Source of the DNA: Azolla caroliniana
Lineage: Eukaryota; Polypodiophyta
Reading direction: 5' to 3'
Length of the DNA stretch: 64,000 nucleotides
Assembly: GCA_043228905.1 (NCBI GenBank)
Contig: JBHGNT010000002.1
Span: forward strand, 2,418,001-2,482,000
Shown: piece by piece, positions 1-10,368 of the stretch
How the letters are laid out: each line of letters starts with the position of its first letter
How positions within the stretch are numbered: position 1 is the stretch's first letter
Made by a program: the position numbers and the translations under genes
Notes under the pieces: generated by a model
Told to the model about the DNA's origin: nothing
Databases searched by the model: none
What the model saw: only the letters and a program-made list of their open reading frames with translations

Positions 1-2284
1 TCAATTGCCTTTGATATGTACTTTGTAATTTCTGCAATACTGTAGACACTCTCTCTTTGTCTTCCTGCTGCTGCTTCTGGAGCTCCATCCGGACCTTCTC
101 CGCCTCTTCCAAGCATCTTGTATTTTCCGCCCGTTCGTCGACGATCGCCGTTGCGGCCCGATCAACTGCCTGCTGGAGCTCGGCCATCCGTTCTTTATGC
201 TCTATTTCCAGCCGTTTGTAGTTCCGGTGCAGGTGCTCAAAATCATCCGTCTTTTGCTTGAGCCGTGCGTTGATCTGACGACGGGCCCGGTCCTCGCAAT
301 CCTTCTGCTGGCGGAGCTCTTCCTTTAGCCGTTCTATCTCTGTTTCCGCCGTTTTCCGCAGCTTGTCCTTTTACTGCAGCACTTTATCTTTCTCCTCCTT
401 TAGCCGGTCGTACGCTTGATGGCCTTTCCGGAGGCTCTCCTCTGCCCGGCGGAGGTTCTCAGCAGTCTTCTTTAATTCGGCTTCGGCCGCCGTCTTCAAT
501 TCTCGTTCACGGCTCCTTAGCGCTTCTTGTGCGGCAAGTTCCTCTCTCAATTCCGCAAGCTCCCGAGCTTGCGCCGCATCTCTCGCCGGAACGGTTTCCG
601 TTGCCGGGGTCTTATTGGTATGTACAGGTCGATCCGTTTCATTATTCTGTACACTTACCGGAGTCACCGGTGATTGGATCCGTATTTTAGCCATCTCTGT
701 CGTGACCTGATCCAAATCTTTTCCAAGGCACCGGATTATGGATCGGGCCGTCTCTAGTTGTTCGGTTGTGACGAGCAACCGTTCGCTTTGCGCTCTTTCT
801 TCCGCCTCTATATACCCCACTGCTCCGGCTATCTGTTCGCCTATCCACCGGAGCCACAGGCTACCGGTGCCTTGTTGTGCTTGCACGGAGGTTTGATAGA
901 TGGGCTCACTTGTAGAGGGGTGGTCCCGCCTGGTTGCGCCGAGTTGCAGTTCCGTTTCTGCCCGTGGACCATCCTGCTGTCCTTGGTCCCCTTGCGCTTC
1001 TTCTTGGCTGACCGAGGGAGGCTGCAGTGACCTTTCCGGCTCTGGCGGAATGGGACTTGCCGGTGTTGTCGGTGGTGCCGGGGCTTCTGTTTCCGGTTCC
1101 TTCTGCACCGGTTCCGGTTCCTTCCTTGGCGTAGGAGTCTCAGTATGGGGAGCCGGTGTTCCCTCCGTCTGAGGGTCCGAACGATTCCCGGCTGTCTCAA
1201 CGGTCCTTGCCGACGACCGTCGCTGGAGGTGCTCCGTAGGCTCCTCCTCTATTTCCTCCTCCTGAGCTCCGGCATTGAGTTTTGCCGCCAAGGGGTCCAC
1301 TTCTCGATTCACCGGTCGGCGGAGTGTGACCTTTACGGGTCGTGCCGGTGGTTCCTCCTGCGCCTCCGTTGGGCGCTTCCGGCTGCCACTTCCTGTTGCC
1401 GCCTGGTCTGCATCCACCGCCTTTCCCTTACTGGCCTTAGAGGCCAACAGCTGTTGCTGTTTGGAAGCCGTCCTTGGGGTGCCGTTCGGCACTCTTCCTC
1501 GCTTCTTGCGCTGGACGGTCTGAACGGGTGGCACCAGCAGGGTGAGCCACTGCGTTACGGCGTGCCATATCCTTCGTCCGTCTCGGCCTTCTTTGCCGTC
1601 TTTGCCTCTGACGATCTCGATCGCCACACACAACCTGTCTGCAATCAATACTGGCCAATCCACCTTGATCCCTTCATAGGTGGCGATGATCATCCCTGCC
1701 CGGTTCTGCGGCATGACAGGGGGTCTAGGGTATACGTGGCCGTATTCATGGAGCACACGAGCAATTTCGCGGAACAGCATATCTCCGCCGCCCTGTGTCC
1801 GGTAGCCCTTGCTGGCTAGAGAGTACTCACCAAAATACCTGATGAGTTGCTCCGGGGTTGGATTGTCGATCGTGAGTATGCCTCCCTCCGGAAGGCCTGT
1901 TAACGCTCGAATCGCCTCTGCCGTTATGACCTCTGTATCGATTTCCTTGATCACAATGTCGGCTTCTTTGTGTGGCGGTACTTCCATCATCATCAGGAAG
2001 CCCTCGAGCCCGTGTTGCTTCAGCCATGTCTTGGCGGCTTCCGACAGCGTTTGCGGGTCCATTTCTATGTCGGGGTCGGACTGCGGTGGCGAGGATGGAT
2101 GGTGATGAGAGCGGGGTTGAGAAAGAGAGAGTTCAGAAGGCGGGGGTTCTTTGTGCGCAGGTTCTCTTCTGATAATCTTGCAGCGTTTCGGTGCTTCTGT
2201 GCTCCTGGGTTCGCGAAAATAGAGGGTCTCTACGCGCAATGGTTTTTGTCTGTGCATTCTGGCGCCTTTTTCGAGTTTGTGCAT
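1..2284 (-). pseudogene. Extra coiled-coil ORF downstream of gypsy integrase (partial, one stop)
   Basis: An ATG at 2284 opens a 637-codon frame ending in TAA at 371-373. The same frame then stays open for another 123 codons to the window edge, so the TAA looks like a nonsense mutation in a longer gene (CAA to TAA is one step). Visible parts are a basic N-terminus, a globular segment at about residues 75-260, a Pro/Glu/Thr-rich spacer at about 265-470, and from about 500 onward a long Glu/Lys/Arg heptad-like coiled coil. It starts about 150 bp after the integrase stop. I do not recognise a catalytic domain or membrane segment. Plant Tat and Athila relatives carry extra ORFs of unknown role, and Athila-type ones are often called env-like. 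Nothing here supports an envelope function. A structural or capsid-associated role is only a guess. Confidence 0.7.
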
Positions 2285-2435
2285 GTCGCGTACTTAAAAT
2301 AGCATTATGTCCTGTGGTGGCGCTTTAAATGCCCACTACGTACCTTTTCGCTCCACGCTCTTTCATCCATTCATTCCTTGCTTTTGCATGATTGTTTTTT
2401 TTTTTTTTTCAGTTATTATTATTATTAGTGTGACG

Positions 2436-3920
2436 TCACATGTCCGTTGGTCCTCCCGGACCCTTACCAGCCACATTCTCTCCGGTTACCGGCTTGCCGT
2501 CTCTGCCGTCTTCGTGGTTGCCGTCGGTCCTTTTCTCAAACGGGTTCTTAGGCATCGGTCCTCTATATGCCTTTAACCGGAATCCATTCACCCATTTGCC
2601 CAGCACTTTGCCGGCAAGTGTCCCCAACTGGTAGGACCCATTATACTCCCGTGTTAGCCAATATGGTCCGGTCCATCTAAACCTTAGTTTACCCGGCATC
2701 TTGCCCATCCGGGTTTGGAATACTAGCACTGGTTTGCCAATTGCAAACATTTTTTCGTTACCTTTCCTGTGCCGGTCGACGAATGCTTTCTGTCGCCGTT
2801 GCTCTAATTCTAAATGTAGGATGTTGGCCAACCGTTGTTCCTCCAGCTCACACAGCGCTGTCAACCTTATTGTCTCCGACTCCTTCTCGTTCAGCCGTTC
2901 TCGTAGCTGAATCCATAAGCTAGGTACTTGAAATTCTACCGGCATGACCGCCTCGAGTCCGAACACCAACCGGAACGGTGTTGTTCGGATGCTCGTTTTG
3001 TATGCCGTCCGGTATGCCCAAAGCGTGCTATGTAGCTTTGTGTCCCAATCCGTCCGGTTCTCGTTGACGATCTTCCGAAGGATGTTCTGGAGCATCTTGT
3101 TTGTTGATTCCGTTAATCCGTTCGCCTGTGGATAGTAAGGTGTGCTTCGTTTGTGGACCACGACATAGAAGGTCGTTAGGCTTTCCACCACTTGTCCGAG
3201 AAAGTGCCCCCCTTGGTCACTTATCAATTCAATGGGGCATTCGTAACGGCACCAGATGTACTCATATAGAAACTTTGTCGTTGACGCAGCGGTGTTATCC
3301 CGTAAAGCTTTGGCCTCCACCCATTTCGTGCAGTAATCCGTAGCAACGATAACGTATCGATTACCTGTTCTCATTGCCGGTGGCTTGAACGGTCCTACAA
3401 AGTCCAGCCCCCACTTTTGGAATGGCTCGAGTGGTAGTACCGGCTGGTGTGGCATACGAGCCTGCTCTGTTGGCTGGCCCATTCTCTGGCATAGGTCACA
3501 TTCTTTTGCGTACCGTACCGCATCTCATAATGTCGTTGGCCACCATAGGCCACTTTGCCATATTTTTCTGGCTGTCGCATCTCCGGCATAGTGACCTCCG
3601 GCAACTCCGCAGTGGGCTTCCCTCAGTATCAGTTCCTTTTCATCGCTGCGCACCGCCCGTCTCCATATGCCGTCAACTCCCTTGTGGTACAGTGTGTCTT
3701 GCAGTAAGCAGAAATGTCGGCTTTGTACCGCCAGGCGTTTCCATTCGTCCCGGTTCAGCTCTTCCGGAGGCAGTCCTGTGCTCAGAAACTGGTGCATATT
3801 TGTGAGCCACTTGTCTTCCTGGGCTACTGTCTCATCTGTTGCCGTCTCCGTAGTGACTCGAAACAGCTCCGCATCCAGAAACTCATCCTGTACTCCGTCA
3901 CCCGTCTCTCCGGACTCCAA
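2436..3920 (-). pseudogene. gypsy integrase (H2C2 zinc-binding plus DDE core)
   Basis: Two open stretches, 3525-3920 and 2436-3482, read in one frame broken by TGA at 3525-3527. The first holds the His-His half of the zinc domain (HCGVAGGHYAG) and the Cys-Cys half (CDLC) lies just after the stop. The second holds the catalytic core: Asp in ATDYCTKW, Asp in ISDQGGHF and Glu in NGLTESTNK, the usual D,D-35-E triad. The C-terminal part ends in a WVNGFRLKAYRG motif typical of plant gypsy integrases, without a chromodomain. CGA to TGA would explain the stop. The enzyme family inserts retrotransposon cDNA into chromosomes. Confidence 0.85.
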
Positions 3921-4427
3921 TCGGCTTAAGTAATCTGCTACGGCATGCTATATACCGGGTCGGTGGAATATTTCAAACTCGAACTCCTGTAACAGTAAGG
4001 TCCACCGGGCCAATTTGTCGGTGAGTGACGCCTTGGACACCAGGTAAAGGAGTGTTGAATGATCTACATGGAAGGAAAACTTCCTTCCCAATAAATAGTG
4101 CCGAAACTTTGTCACACTGTAGATCATTCATAGAGCTTCCCGTTCCGTAGTAGAGTAGTTCCGTTCTGCTTGGGATAGCTTCCGGCTGGCATAGTACACT
4201 GGCCGGTACCACTTTGGTTCCGTAAGCTGCATCAGTACGCTTCCGATTGCGATGTCGGAGGCGTCCACGAACACGTGAAATTCTTTACTCCAATCCGGAG
4301 GTTGTACTACCGGTGCCTGCGATAATAGTACCTTGAGGGCCTTATACGCCCTATCCTCAGTATCGGTCCACTGGAATGGTGTCCGATGTACGGTGGCATG
4401 CAACGGTGTAGCCAGGTCGGCCAAGTA
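3921..4427 (-). pseudogene. gypsy RNase H domain
   Basis: Directly follows the RT in the same polyprotein frame. The motif FHVFVDASDIAIGSVLMQ carries the first catalytic Asp, and YYASRKLSQAERNYSTTERE carries the conserved Glu. The frame is then cut by TGA at 4128-4130, and a further TAG near 3950 precedes HAVADYLSR, the usual end of gypsy RNase H. The domain degrades the RNA strand of the RNA-DNA hybrid during reverse transcription. Two stops make it non-functional here. Confidence 0.82.
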
Positions 4428-5768
4428 TCAGAGCATCCGGCTGTGCCACCGGATCTGGCCTAAGAACCGGCTCAATGCCTTTGTCGTTGCCGGCGCCGGT
4501 GCTTCTAATATGGCTTTCACTTTGTCCGGGTCGACTGCTATACCTTCCTGGCTTACGATATGTCCTAATAAAGTTCCACTGGACACGCCAAATACACACT
4601 TTGCCGGATTCAAGCTTAGCCGGTACGCTCTACACTTTTCTAGACAAAGACGGAGATGCTGAAAATGGTCCTCCTCCCAGCTATAGACGGCGAAATCGTC
4701 AAGGAAAACCTGCATAAAAGCCAGTATATATTCACCAAAGATTTCCATGATGATTCTTTGAAACGTTGCCGGTGCTATTTTGAGTCCGAACATCATCACC
4801 ACGGCCACAAACACCCCCCATTCGGTGATGAATGTCGTTTTCTCTTGGTCATCGGGGTGCATCCGGATCTGATTATATCCGCTGAATCCGTCTAGGAAGC
4901 TATAGACCTCATGGCCGGCGACGACATCCAACACTCCATCTGTGAACGGAAGTGGAAATGCATCCGTTACCGTAGCCGCATTGAGTTTCCGGTAGTCCAC
5001 GCAAACTCGAATTTTTCCGTTCTTCTTCGGTACAACTACGATCGGGCTCAGCCATGTCGCTTTCTTTACCGAACGGATAAAGCCAACTCTTAGCAGTTTG
5101 TCGATTTCTTCCTTGACCTTGGCAGCATAATTGGGATTCATTCGGTACCGTCTTTGTGCCACTGGTTTTGCGTCTTTGCTCAAGTGCACTTGATGCTGGT
5201 ATAACTGAGGGTCGAGTCCTCGCATGTCTTCGTATGACCAGGCGAATACGTCGCGAAATTCCGTGAGAAGTGTTATCATCGCCGTTTTGTCTCCGGACTT
5301 CATCTCCTTGGCGATGTGCACCGGTTTTGCTTCGTCCGTGGTGCCTAAATTCACCTCTTCCAATTGCGATGCTTTCACGCGCTGTGAAACGGCCATTTCC
5401 CGTTCCAACGCTTACTGCGCTTGCCATAACTCCCGGATTGCATCTTTATCCGGTTCTGCTTCCGCCTCTTCCGGTTGCGGTAAGTACGGTGCTACGGCTT
5501 TGGCAATGTCAATTTCGAAGAGGGGTATGATCTTCGGGTTTTCCTGCAGGTATTGAGCTTCTTCTTCGTCCGCTAACCCTTCGAGCATGTTGACGCATTC
5601 CGCATACAACGGTGTACATTCCTTGCCAGTGCTCGTCCTTGGCTATGTTGGTACCCGTACCTTGGCTTTTCCTTGCCGGAAGGTAATTATATTTTTTCAC
5701 CAATTTTGTTTGATATGTGCCGTTTTCAACCATGGCCGCCCCAGCAATAGTGGGTATGTGCCTTATGC
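4428..5768 (-). pseudogene. gypsy reverse transcriptase with protease-RT linker
   Basis: The RT lies in the frame 4428-5408: YRMNP, the FIRSVKKATWLSPIVVVPKK segment, CVDYRKLNAAT, the palm motif SFLDGFSGYNQI, FGLKIAPATFQR and the active site VFLDD (F-L-D-D, a common gypsy variant of YxDD). The linker upstream (5412-5768) retains GTYPLLLGRPWL, the end of the protease, and an acidic stretch. Stops at 5412-5414 (TAA), about 5763-5765 (TAA) and 4428-4430 (TGA) interrupt the polyprotein. Each can be reached from CAA or CGA by a single C-to-T change. Confidence 0.88.
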
Positions 5769-8240
5769 CTATAATTGTAGCACTACGGCCGAGATGTGAA
5801 ATGTATGCCCGTCGACGGTGACTTCTAATTTCCGTATTAATCCTATCGGCCGCACTGAGCTTGTATCGGCCATCCGCAACCAGAACGGACACGGCTCCCA
5901 CTCGTGGATTCCTAGATCCTCACACGTCCGGAGGCTTATTACATTTACCCCAGAGCCTCCGTCTATAACTGTGCCGGGGAGTTCTTTCCCTTTTACAATG
6001 GCAATGATTACTGGACTGCTGGTGTCTACCACTGTTGGTCCCTCCTTCGGATTCGAGAAGAGTACCGGTGACGGTGACGGTTCTCCTGCCGTCATGGCCG
6101 TCTTCAGTCCTTCCGTGAATCTAGGCACGAGTTGTAGGAGTCTCCCTAGTGGTAACGTAATCTGGCATTCTTGCAACGCCTGCCATGTCTCGTTCTCGAA
6201 GTGACTACCGCCGGCAAACCCTACGATGTTCTCCTTTTGCTGTTGTAAGTCTGTGACATTCTGCTCGTTTGCTTTCTTTACCCATTCCGTTGCTTGTTTG
6301 CGGATGGTCTCCTGTGTCTCCCATTCTTTGGCCATGCCCTTCGATCTTGTGGTCACCTGCTGCAGGTCTGCCACCTCAGGGACTACCATATTTACCGCCG
6401 GTCGTTTTTCATAGCTCTTCACCGGGCATTGGTTACTATAATGGCCTTCCTGTCTGTAGTAGTAGCAGTAGGCTTTCCGGGCATTGCTAGATTCGGCATT
6501 GTCTGTTGTACCCGAGGCAGGTCCTACGGTACGCGCGGGGTTTTGTATCGGTTGGCTACTTGGAGTGCCTTGTTCCAGGTCCCGGGGGTAGCCGCCTTTT
6601 TTAAAATGCCGTTTTTTGTTAAAGCTCTTCTTATTACGGTACTCTTGACGGGGTTGCCCATTATATCGGCCGTATTCCTCCCGTTGCTGACGATACCCGG
6701 GGCAGTGTTCCCGGTCGTACTGTTCGTATCGTCTATTGTAATCCTGGTGCCGATCATGCCGGTCATAGTTATCTCGCCGATCACCGTACCGGACATCATT
6801 TTCCCGTCGCTCGCCGTACCAGACATTATTTTCCCGTCGCTCGCCATACCGGACATCCTGTGCCGGTCGGTCACGGTCCATTCGCCGCCAGCGTTCGTCT
6901 TCTTCCTCCCGGCTGCTGCGTGGCTCAATTTGTCGGACGGGCGGTGCTTGCCGAGTCAACAGATTATACTCGCACCTATCCGTCGTATGGCTCTTGGACT
7001 GACAGATTACACATTGCGTCCTCATAGTACATTCTAGAGCCGAGTGTCTGGAATTCAAGCAGGTTGTGCACTGTATTGCTTGCCAAAACCGGAGGTCTTC
7101 ATCGGACGGTAACGCCCGTTGAAGTGCGCCCAGTGTGAGCCAGGAGCTTGTCTTTTCCATCTCTTTCACCCGGCCAATGACCTGGTCGATGGTACTTGTA
7201 CGGAAATCGATTACCGTGCAAACCGTGCGTAGGAGTTCCCGGAGCGCGTTTAGGAATATCGTTCGTAATTCCTCCTCCGGGGGTGCACGGGTAAGCTGAC
7301 TATGCATCCGTTGAAACCGGATGACAAATTGGGGAATGCTCTCCCCTGCCTCTTGCCGGATAGTATAAAATAAGCCTACCATTACGGTCTGGTCCACCTC
7401 CTTTTGAAAAAAATGCATGAATTTAGCTTTTAAATCTGCAAAGGTGTTGATGGTAGACGGGTCCTGCGTCCGGCACCATCTTGTTGTCGGTCCCTCCAAT
7501 GTGACGCCAAACTCTGCTATCTTAGAGCGTTCTTCTTCCTCCGGTGTCAATCGTTGGGACACATGGTTGGCTTCCCATGTCTGTTCAAATGCGTGCACAT
7601 GAGCTTCCGCGTCCGGATCATCTCTATACTTGGGGTACTGGAACGGCATGTCGTCGTCCAGTATCGGTGCGCGGGCTGGTAGTGTTGGTGCTCGTTCCGG
7701 AATTTTCTCCGGTGTCGGTGGTCTTTCCCGATTTGATTCCGGTGTCGGTTGTTTCCCTTCCGCTGGTGACGGAGGCCTCTCCTCCTCGACTTCCGGTGTC
7801 AGAGGTCGTTCTTCTTCTGCTGGTTCCGAGGGTTCCAGCGTTAGCACTTCCTGTTCCGATTCCGGTGTCGGTAAGGTATCCGATCCTTCGTCCTCCGGTC
7901 CGCCCGGGGTTTCGTTGCTACTACGGTAGTTCGTGTGCACGCTGTATTCCCCTTCAGAGTCCGATTCATATGCTGAAAAGGCCTCTCCTTCGCCTTCTCC
8001 GTTTGCCAACGCGTGGAGAAGGGATTCGGTTTCCCGGAGGCTGCTTAGGCTGCTGCCGTCGTCCGGGTGCGATGTTTGCTGTAACCAGTGGGAGTCCTCC
8101 GCTACTCTCCGGATTACGTTGGAAAACGAGCGATCCGCTCTAATTTCCTGCGCCGCTTGCTGGAAGGCCTCGCGTCTCTTTTGCCTTTCGGCAAGGCGTC
8201 GAGTTCGATCTGTAACTAGGTCGTGCGTTGATCTAGACAT
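5769..8240 (-). CDS. gypsy gag-protease ORF
   Basis: The open frame extends to 8327, but that part runs back through the primer-binding site into the LTR, so the ATG at 8240 (MSRSTHDLV) is the better start, giving about 823 residues. The N-terminal 200 residues are acidic and Pro/Glu-rich. A retrotransposon-gag domain follows (FQYPKYRDDP through the FADLKAKFMHFF region), then an Arg/Tyr/Asp-rich low-complexity stretch. There are two Cys-rich parts, CTTC...CVIC and CYYYRQEGHYSNQC. The second is a zinc knuckle whose second Cys reads Tyr. Near the C-terminus VIDGGSGVNVI is the aspartic protease active site. The frame ends at TAG 5769-5771, inside the protease, where pol should continue, so the ORF is open but the polyprotein is truncated. 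Confidence 0.87.
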   Translation of the reverse strand: MSRSTHDLVTDRTRRLAERQKRREAFQQAAQEIRADRSFSNVIRRVAEDSHWLQQTSHPDDGSSLSSLRETESLLHALANGEGEGEAFSAYESDSEGEYSVHTNYRSSNETPGGPEDEGSDTLPTPESEQEVLTLEPSEPAEEERPLTPEVEEERPPSPAEGKQPTPESNRERPPTPEKIPERAPTLPARAPILDDDMPFQYPKYRDDPDAEAHVHAFEQTWEANHVSQRLTPEEEERSKIAEFGVTLEGPTTRWCRTQDPSTINTFADLKAKFMHFFQKEVDQTVMVGLFYTIRQEAGESIPQFVIRFQRMHSQLTRAPPEEELRTIFLNALRELLRTVCTVIDFRTSTIDQVIGRVKEMEKTSSWLTLGALQRALPSDEDLRFWQAIQCTTCLNSRHSALECTMRTQCVICQSKSHTTDRCEYNLLTRQAPPVRQIEPRSSREEEDERWRRMDRDRPAQDVRYGERRENNVWYGERRENDVRYGDRRDNYDRHDRHQDYNRRYEQYDREHCPGYRQQREEYGRYNGQPRQEYRNKKSFNKKRHFKKGGYPRDLEQGTPSSQPIQNPARTVGPASGTTDNAESSNARKAYCYYYRQEGHYSNQCPVKSYEKRPAVNMVVPEVADLQQVTTRSKGMAKEWETQETIRKQATEWVKKANEQNVTDLQQQKENIVGFAGGSHFENETWQALQECQITLPLGRLLQLVPRFTEGLKTAMTAGEPSPSPVLFSNPKEGPTVVDTSSPVIIAIVKGKELPGTVIDGGSGVNVISLRTCEDLGIHEWEPCPFWLRMADTSSVRPIGLIRKLEVTVDGHTFHISAVVLQL

Positions 8241-8268
8241 CCATCCGTGCCGTCGTTCGCTGCAAAAA

Positions 8269-8286
8269 CTGGAATCGTGGTCACCA
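8269..8286 (-). other. Candidate primer-binding site of the gypsy element
   Basis: On the minus strand TGGTGACCACGATTCCAG lies 5 bases inside the LTR end. It starts with TGG, as required to pair with a tRNA 3' CCA end. I did not match it to a particular tRNA. Confidence 0.5.
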
Positions 8287-9032
8287 AAAACTGTGTTAAC
8301 TCTTCGGGCCGGACAATGGCCTAACACAGGGTGTCTATGGGAGACACTTCACCGAAGGGTGTTACGGCAACCGGATTAGACTTCAACGCTTAATCCGACT
8401 TAATCAAGTTACTTATTAGGATCGTCTTCATAACACGCGTAAGATATAACAATTAAGACAGAACGGCAATTGACACAGAGATATAACAACACTTAAGCTT
8501 TCATTAATTAACCGCTAACTATTACATTGTATCCGGGCCTTTAAATAGGTTTCCGGTCTGTATTACAAAACGGTGCCATCCGCACCTGTTCGGGATCGGT
8601 CCGGATCCGGAACGGCATACCGATTCCGGTCCGTCCGTCCACACTCATAGCTTAATTACAACCACATTCCTACTACTTAATTAGCTCTCCGTTTCCCACT
8701 CTGGACTCCTTTGCCGGCCGGTAACAGCCATGGGATGAAAGAAAAGAGGAATAAGATATTAGTAGGAAATGAGAGAGACAAAAGGTAGGAAAAATCGGTT
8801 CAAACTGTTAGGAACAGTACTAAGACAGAGAAGCAATTAGTACTAAAAGAAGTATTTGTACTAAGAGAGATGAAGAACTCTCGAGAGAAGGAAAGAGTGA
8901 GTGAGAGGGAGGGAGAGAGAGAGAGAGAGTGATGATAAGAAAAGATATATATTATGTGAAGGAAATGTACAGTAGCTAGGAGGCTTAAGACTGGCGTTGA
9001 ACCGATTTGGTTCGAAATAATGCCTTGTGCCT

Positions 9033-9041
9033 CCTTTTATA
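9033..9041 (-). promoter_or_regulatory. LTR TATA box
   Basis: Minus-strand TATAAAAGG, correctly oriented to drive transcription into gag. The transcript start would lie about 30 bases further left. Confidence 0.6.
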
Positions 9042-9061
9042 ATGTTCTAAGGAATACTCCT

Positions 9062-9079
9062 GAAGTTTCTAGAATGTTC
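9062..9079. promoter_or_regulatory. Heat-shock-element array in the gypsy LTR
   Basis: The bases read GAAgtTTCtaGAAtgTTC: four perfectly phased 5-bp units of the nGAAnnTTCn heat-shock element. Degenerate units continue to about 9094 (caGAG, aaATC, tgGAA). The array sits about 20 bases upstream of the minus-strand TATA box. Heat-shock factors bind such inverted GAA/TTC repeats, and heat-activated LTR elements such as Arabidopsis ONSEN use them. Activity here is inferred. Confidence 0.55.
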
Positions 9080-9155
9080 CAGAGAAATCTGGAATATACA
9101 TCAATTTTCTATAATAAAACATAAATGAAAACAATATTCTACGTATTACAATGTA

Positions 9156-9209
9156 TAGCCTAATGGTCAAGAGCTCGACCCATGTAGCCTAAGGTCATGG
9201 GTTCGAGTC
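9156..9209 (+). other. tRNA-like A box / B box sequence (SINE or tRNA relic)
   Basis: TAGCCTAATGG (9156-9166) resembles a pol III A box and GGTTCGAGTC (9200-9209) a B box, with tRNA-like spacing. No cloverleaf acceptor stem could be closed, so this is more likely a SINE head or tRNA-derived repeat than a tRNA gene. Confidence 0.4.
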
Positions 9210-9269
9210 TTGCCATATCATGACACCGCCTTTTCAAAAGTGTGGTGTAGGGGTGAGCGAGAATTGGAG

Positions 9270-9557
9270 CACCAATGGACGTGAGTGACCATGTGCGGTC
9301 CTCACCGGAGACACAAACACCAACGGACGTGAGCGACCATGTGCGGTCCTCACCGGAGACACAAACACCAACGGACGTGAGCGACCATGTGCGGTCCTCA
9401 CCGGAGACACAAACACCAACGGACGTGAGCGACCATGTACGGTCCTCACCAGGAACTGGAACACCAACGGGCGGGAGCAACCATGTGCGGTCCTCTCCGG
9501 GAACATGAATACAAATAGGCGTGAGCGACCATGTGTGGCCCTCACCGAGAACTAGAA
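9270..9557. repeat. 48-bp minisatellite, six tandem copies
   Basis: Six head-to-tail units of exactly 48 bp (9270, 9318, 9366, 9414, 9462, 9510), each built around GACGTGAGCGACCATGTGCG and TCCTCACCGG, plus a partial seventh. The first three are nearly identical and the last three diverge. The unit length is a multiple of three, which creates open frames on both strands that I regard as accidental. Confidence 0.9.
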
Positions 9558-10368
9558 CACCAACGAGCAAAGGAGTGCAAGTGAAGTGGTCGACTCGACC
9601 TCTTCTATCATGAGAGGGTAAATAGTCGAGGTTGACCCAAAACACGGCACAAATGGTAGCCCGGGCGAGAAACCGACGTGATCACCACCAGGAAAGTGAG
9701 TGGTTGTGACCCCCACTGATAGAAGGTGAGCGATCGAAATAGATCCTTGTCAAAAGAAAGTGGAGCAAAATGTAGACCAAAATGAAAATGGAGTGCAAGT
9801 GAGCAATGACTCGATCCCCACCATGAAAGTGAGTAGTTGTAACCCCCACGGAAACTCTGAAGGTGAGCGATTGATGATGTCAAAGAAAAGGCAATGAAGA
9901 CGATGATGATGAGAAAGCGTCTCTAAAACCAAGGATGTTGATGACGGTAGCTCTAGAAGCAAGGACTGTGACGATGGTAACTCTAGATGCAAGGGCGATA
10001 ACGAAGACGGGTGATGCTTCTAGTTGGAAGGGATTCAAACTATCATGGACACAGAAACCATGGACTACGATGGAGCATGGATGACGAGGCTACAATCGAT
10101 ATGTGGAACCGAAAGTGACGAGGCTATGAACTCTAGAAGTTGTGAGCGACAAGACTATGAACATAGGAATCTAAGGTTAATTGGAGAGCATGAAGACAAA
10201 TATGAAGATCAAGGAAACAATATGGTAGGAAATGAGAATACTAAATTGATGTGTCAATGACTGGTGTTGAATCCCTTGAAAGGGACCAAGGAGGTTACAA
10301 TTATTTATACAAGTTCTGAGATTGAATATCTCTAGAATATACCCCTCTAGAATACACCATAGAATATT
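9558..10368. other. Degenerate repeat-derived region, acidic ORF remnant
   Basis: No intact gene. A short plus-strand frame (10024-10260) is rich in Asp, Glu and Tyr and looks compositionally like the ORFs of element B, but no clear homology could be established by eye. The stretch from about 10258 (gactggtgttgaa, then a TTATACAAG box) resembles the gypsy LTR near 8990-9060 (gactggcgttgaa), so a diverged related LTR fragment is likely. Confidence 0.35.

Larger units (their letters stand above)
1..9150 (-). mobile_element. Ty3/gypsy LTR retrotransposon, 3' part beyond window
   Basis: Read on the minus strand the order is 5' LTR (right end), primer-binding site, gag-protease, reverse transcriptase, RNase H, integrase, then an extra long ORF that runs off the window at position 1. 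RT before integrase defines Ty3/gypsy. There is no chromodomain after the integrase, and the extra 3' ORF suggests the non-chromovirus (Tat/Athila-like) side of the family; that placement is inference. The internal region carries several in-frame stops, so this copy is not autonomous. The 3' LTR and target duplication are outside the window. Confidence 0.9.
8292..9150 (-). repeat. 5' LTR of the gypsy element
   Basis: The inner boundary is well placed: TGTGTTAACTC begins five bases beyond the candidate primer-binding site. The outer boundary at ACGTATTACA (9141-9150) is a guess from the TGT...ACA terminal rule, because the second LTR and the target duplication are outside the window. The LTR contains a minus-strand TATA box, a heat-shock-element-like array and a purine-rich (GA) stretch near 8880-8930. 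Confidence 0.6.

Noticed and set aside
1145-1819. Plus-strand frame of 224 codons
   Set aside because: Antisense shadow of the gypsy extra ORF, with no family resemblance.
1-2284. Envelope protein for the gypsy extra ORF
   Set aside because: No signal peptide, transmembrane anchor or cleavage site visible; coiled coil alone does not support it.
9270-9557. Regular repeats resembling a CRISPR array
   Set aside because: The 48-bp units are contiguous without unique spacers, and the context is a plant genome.
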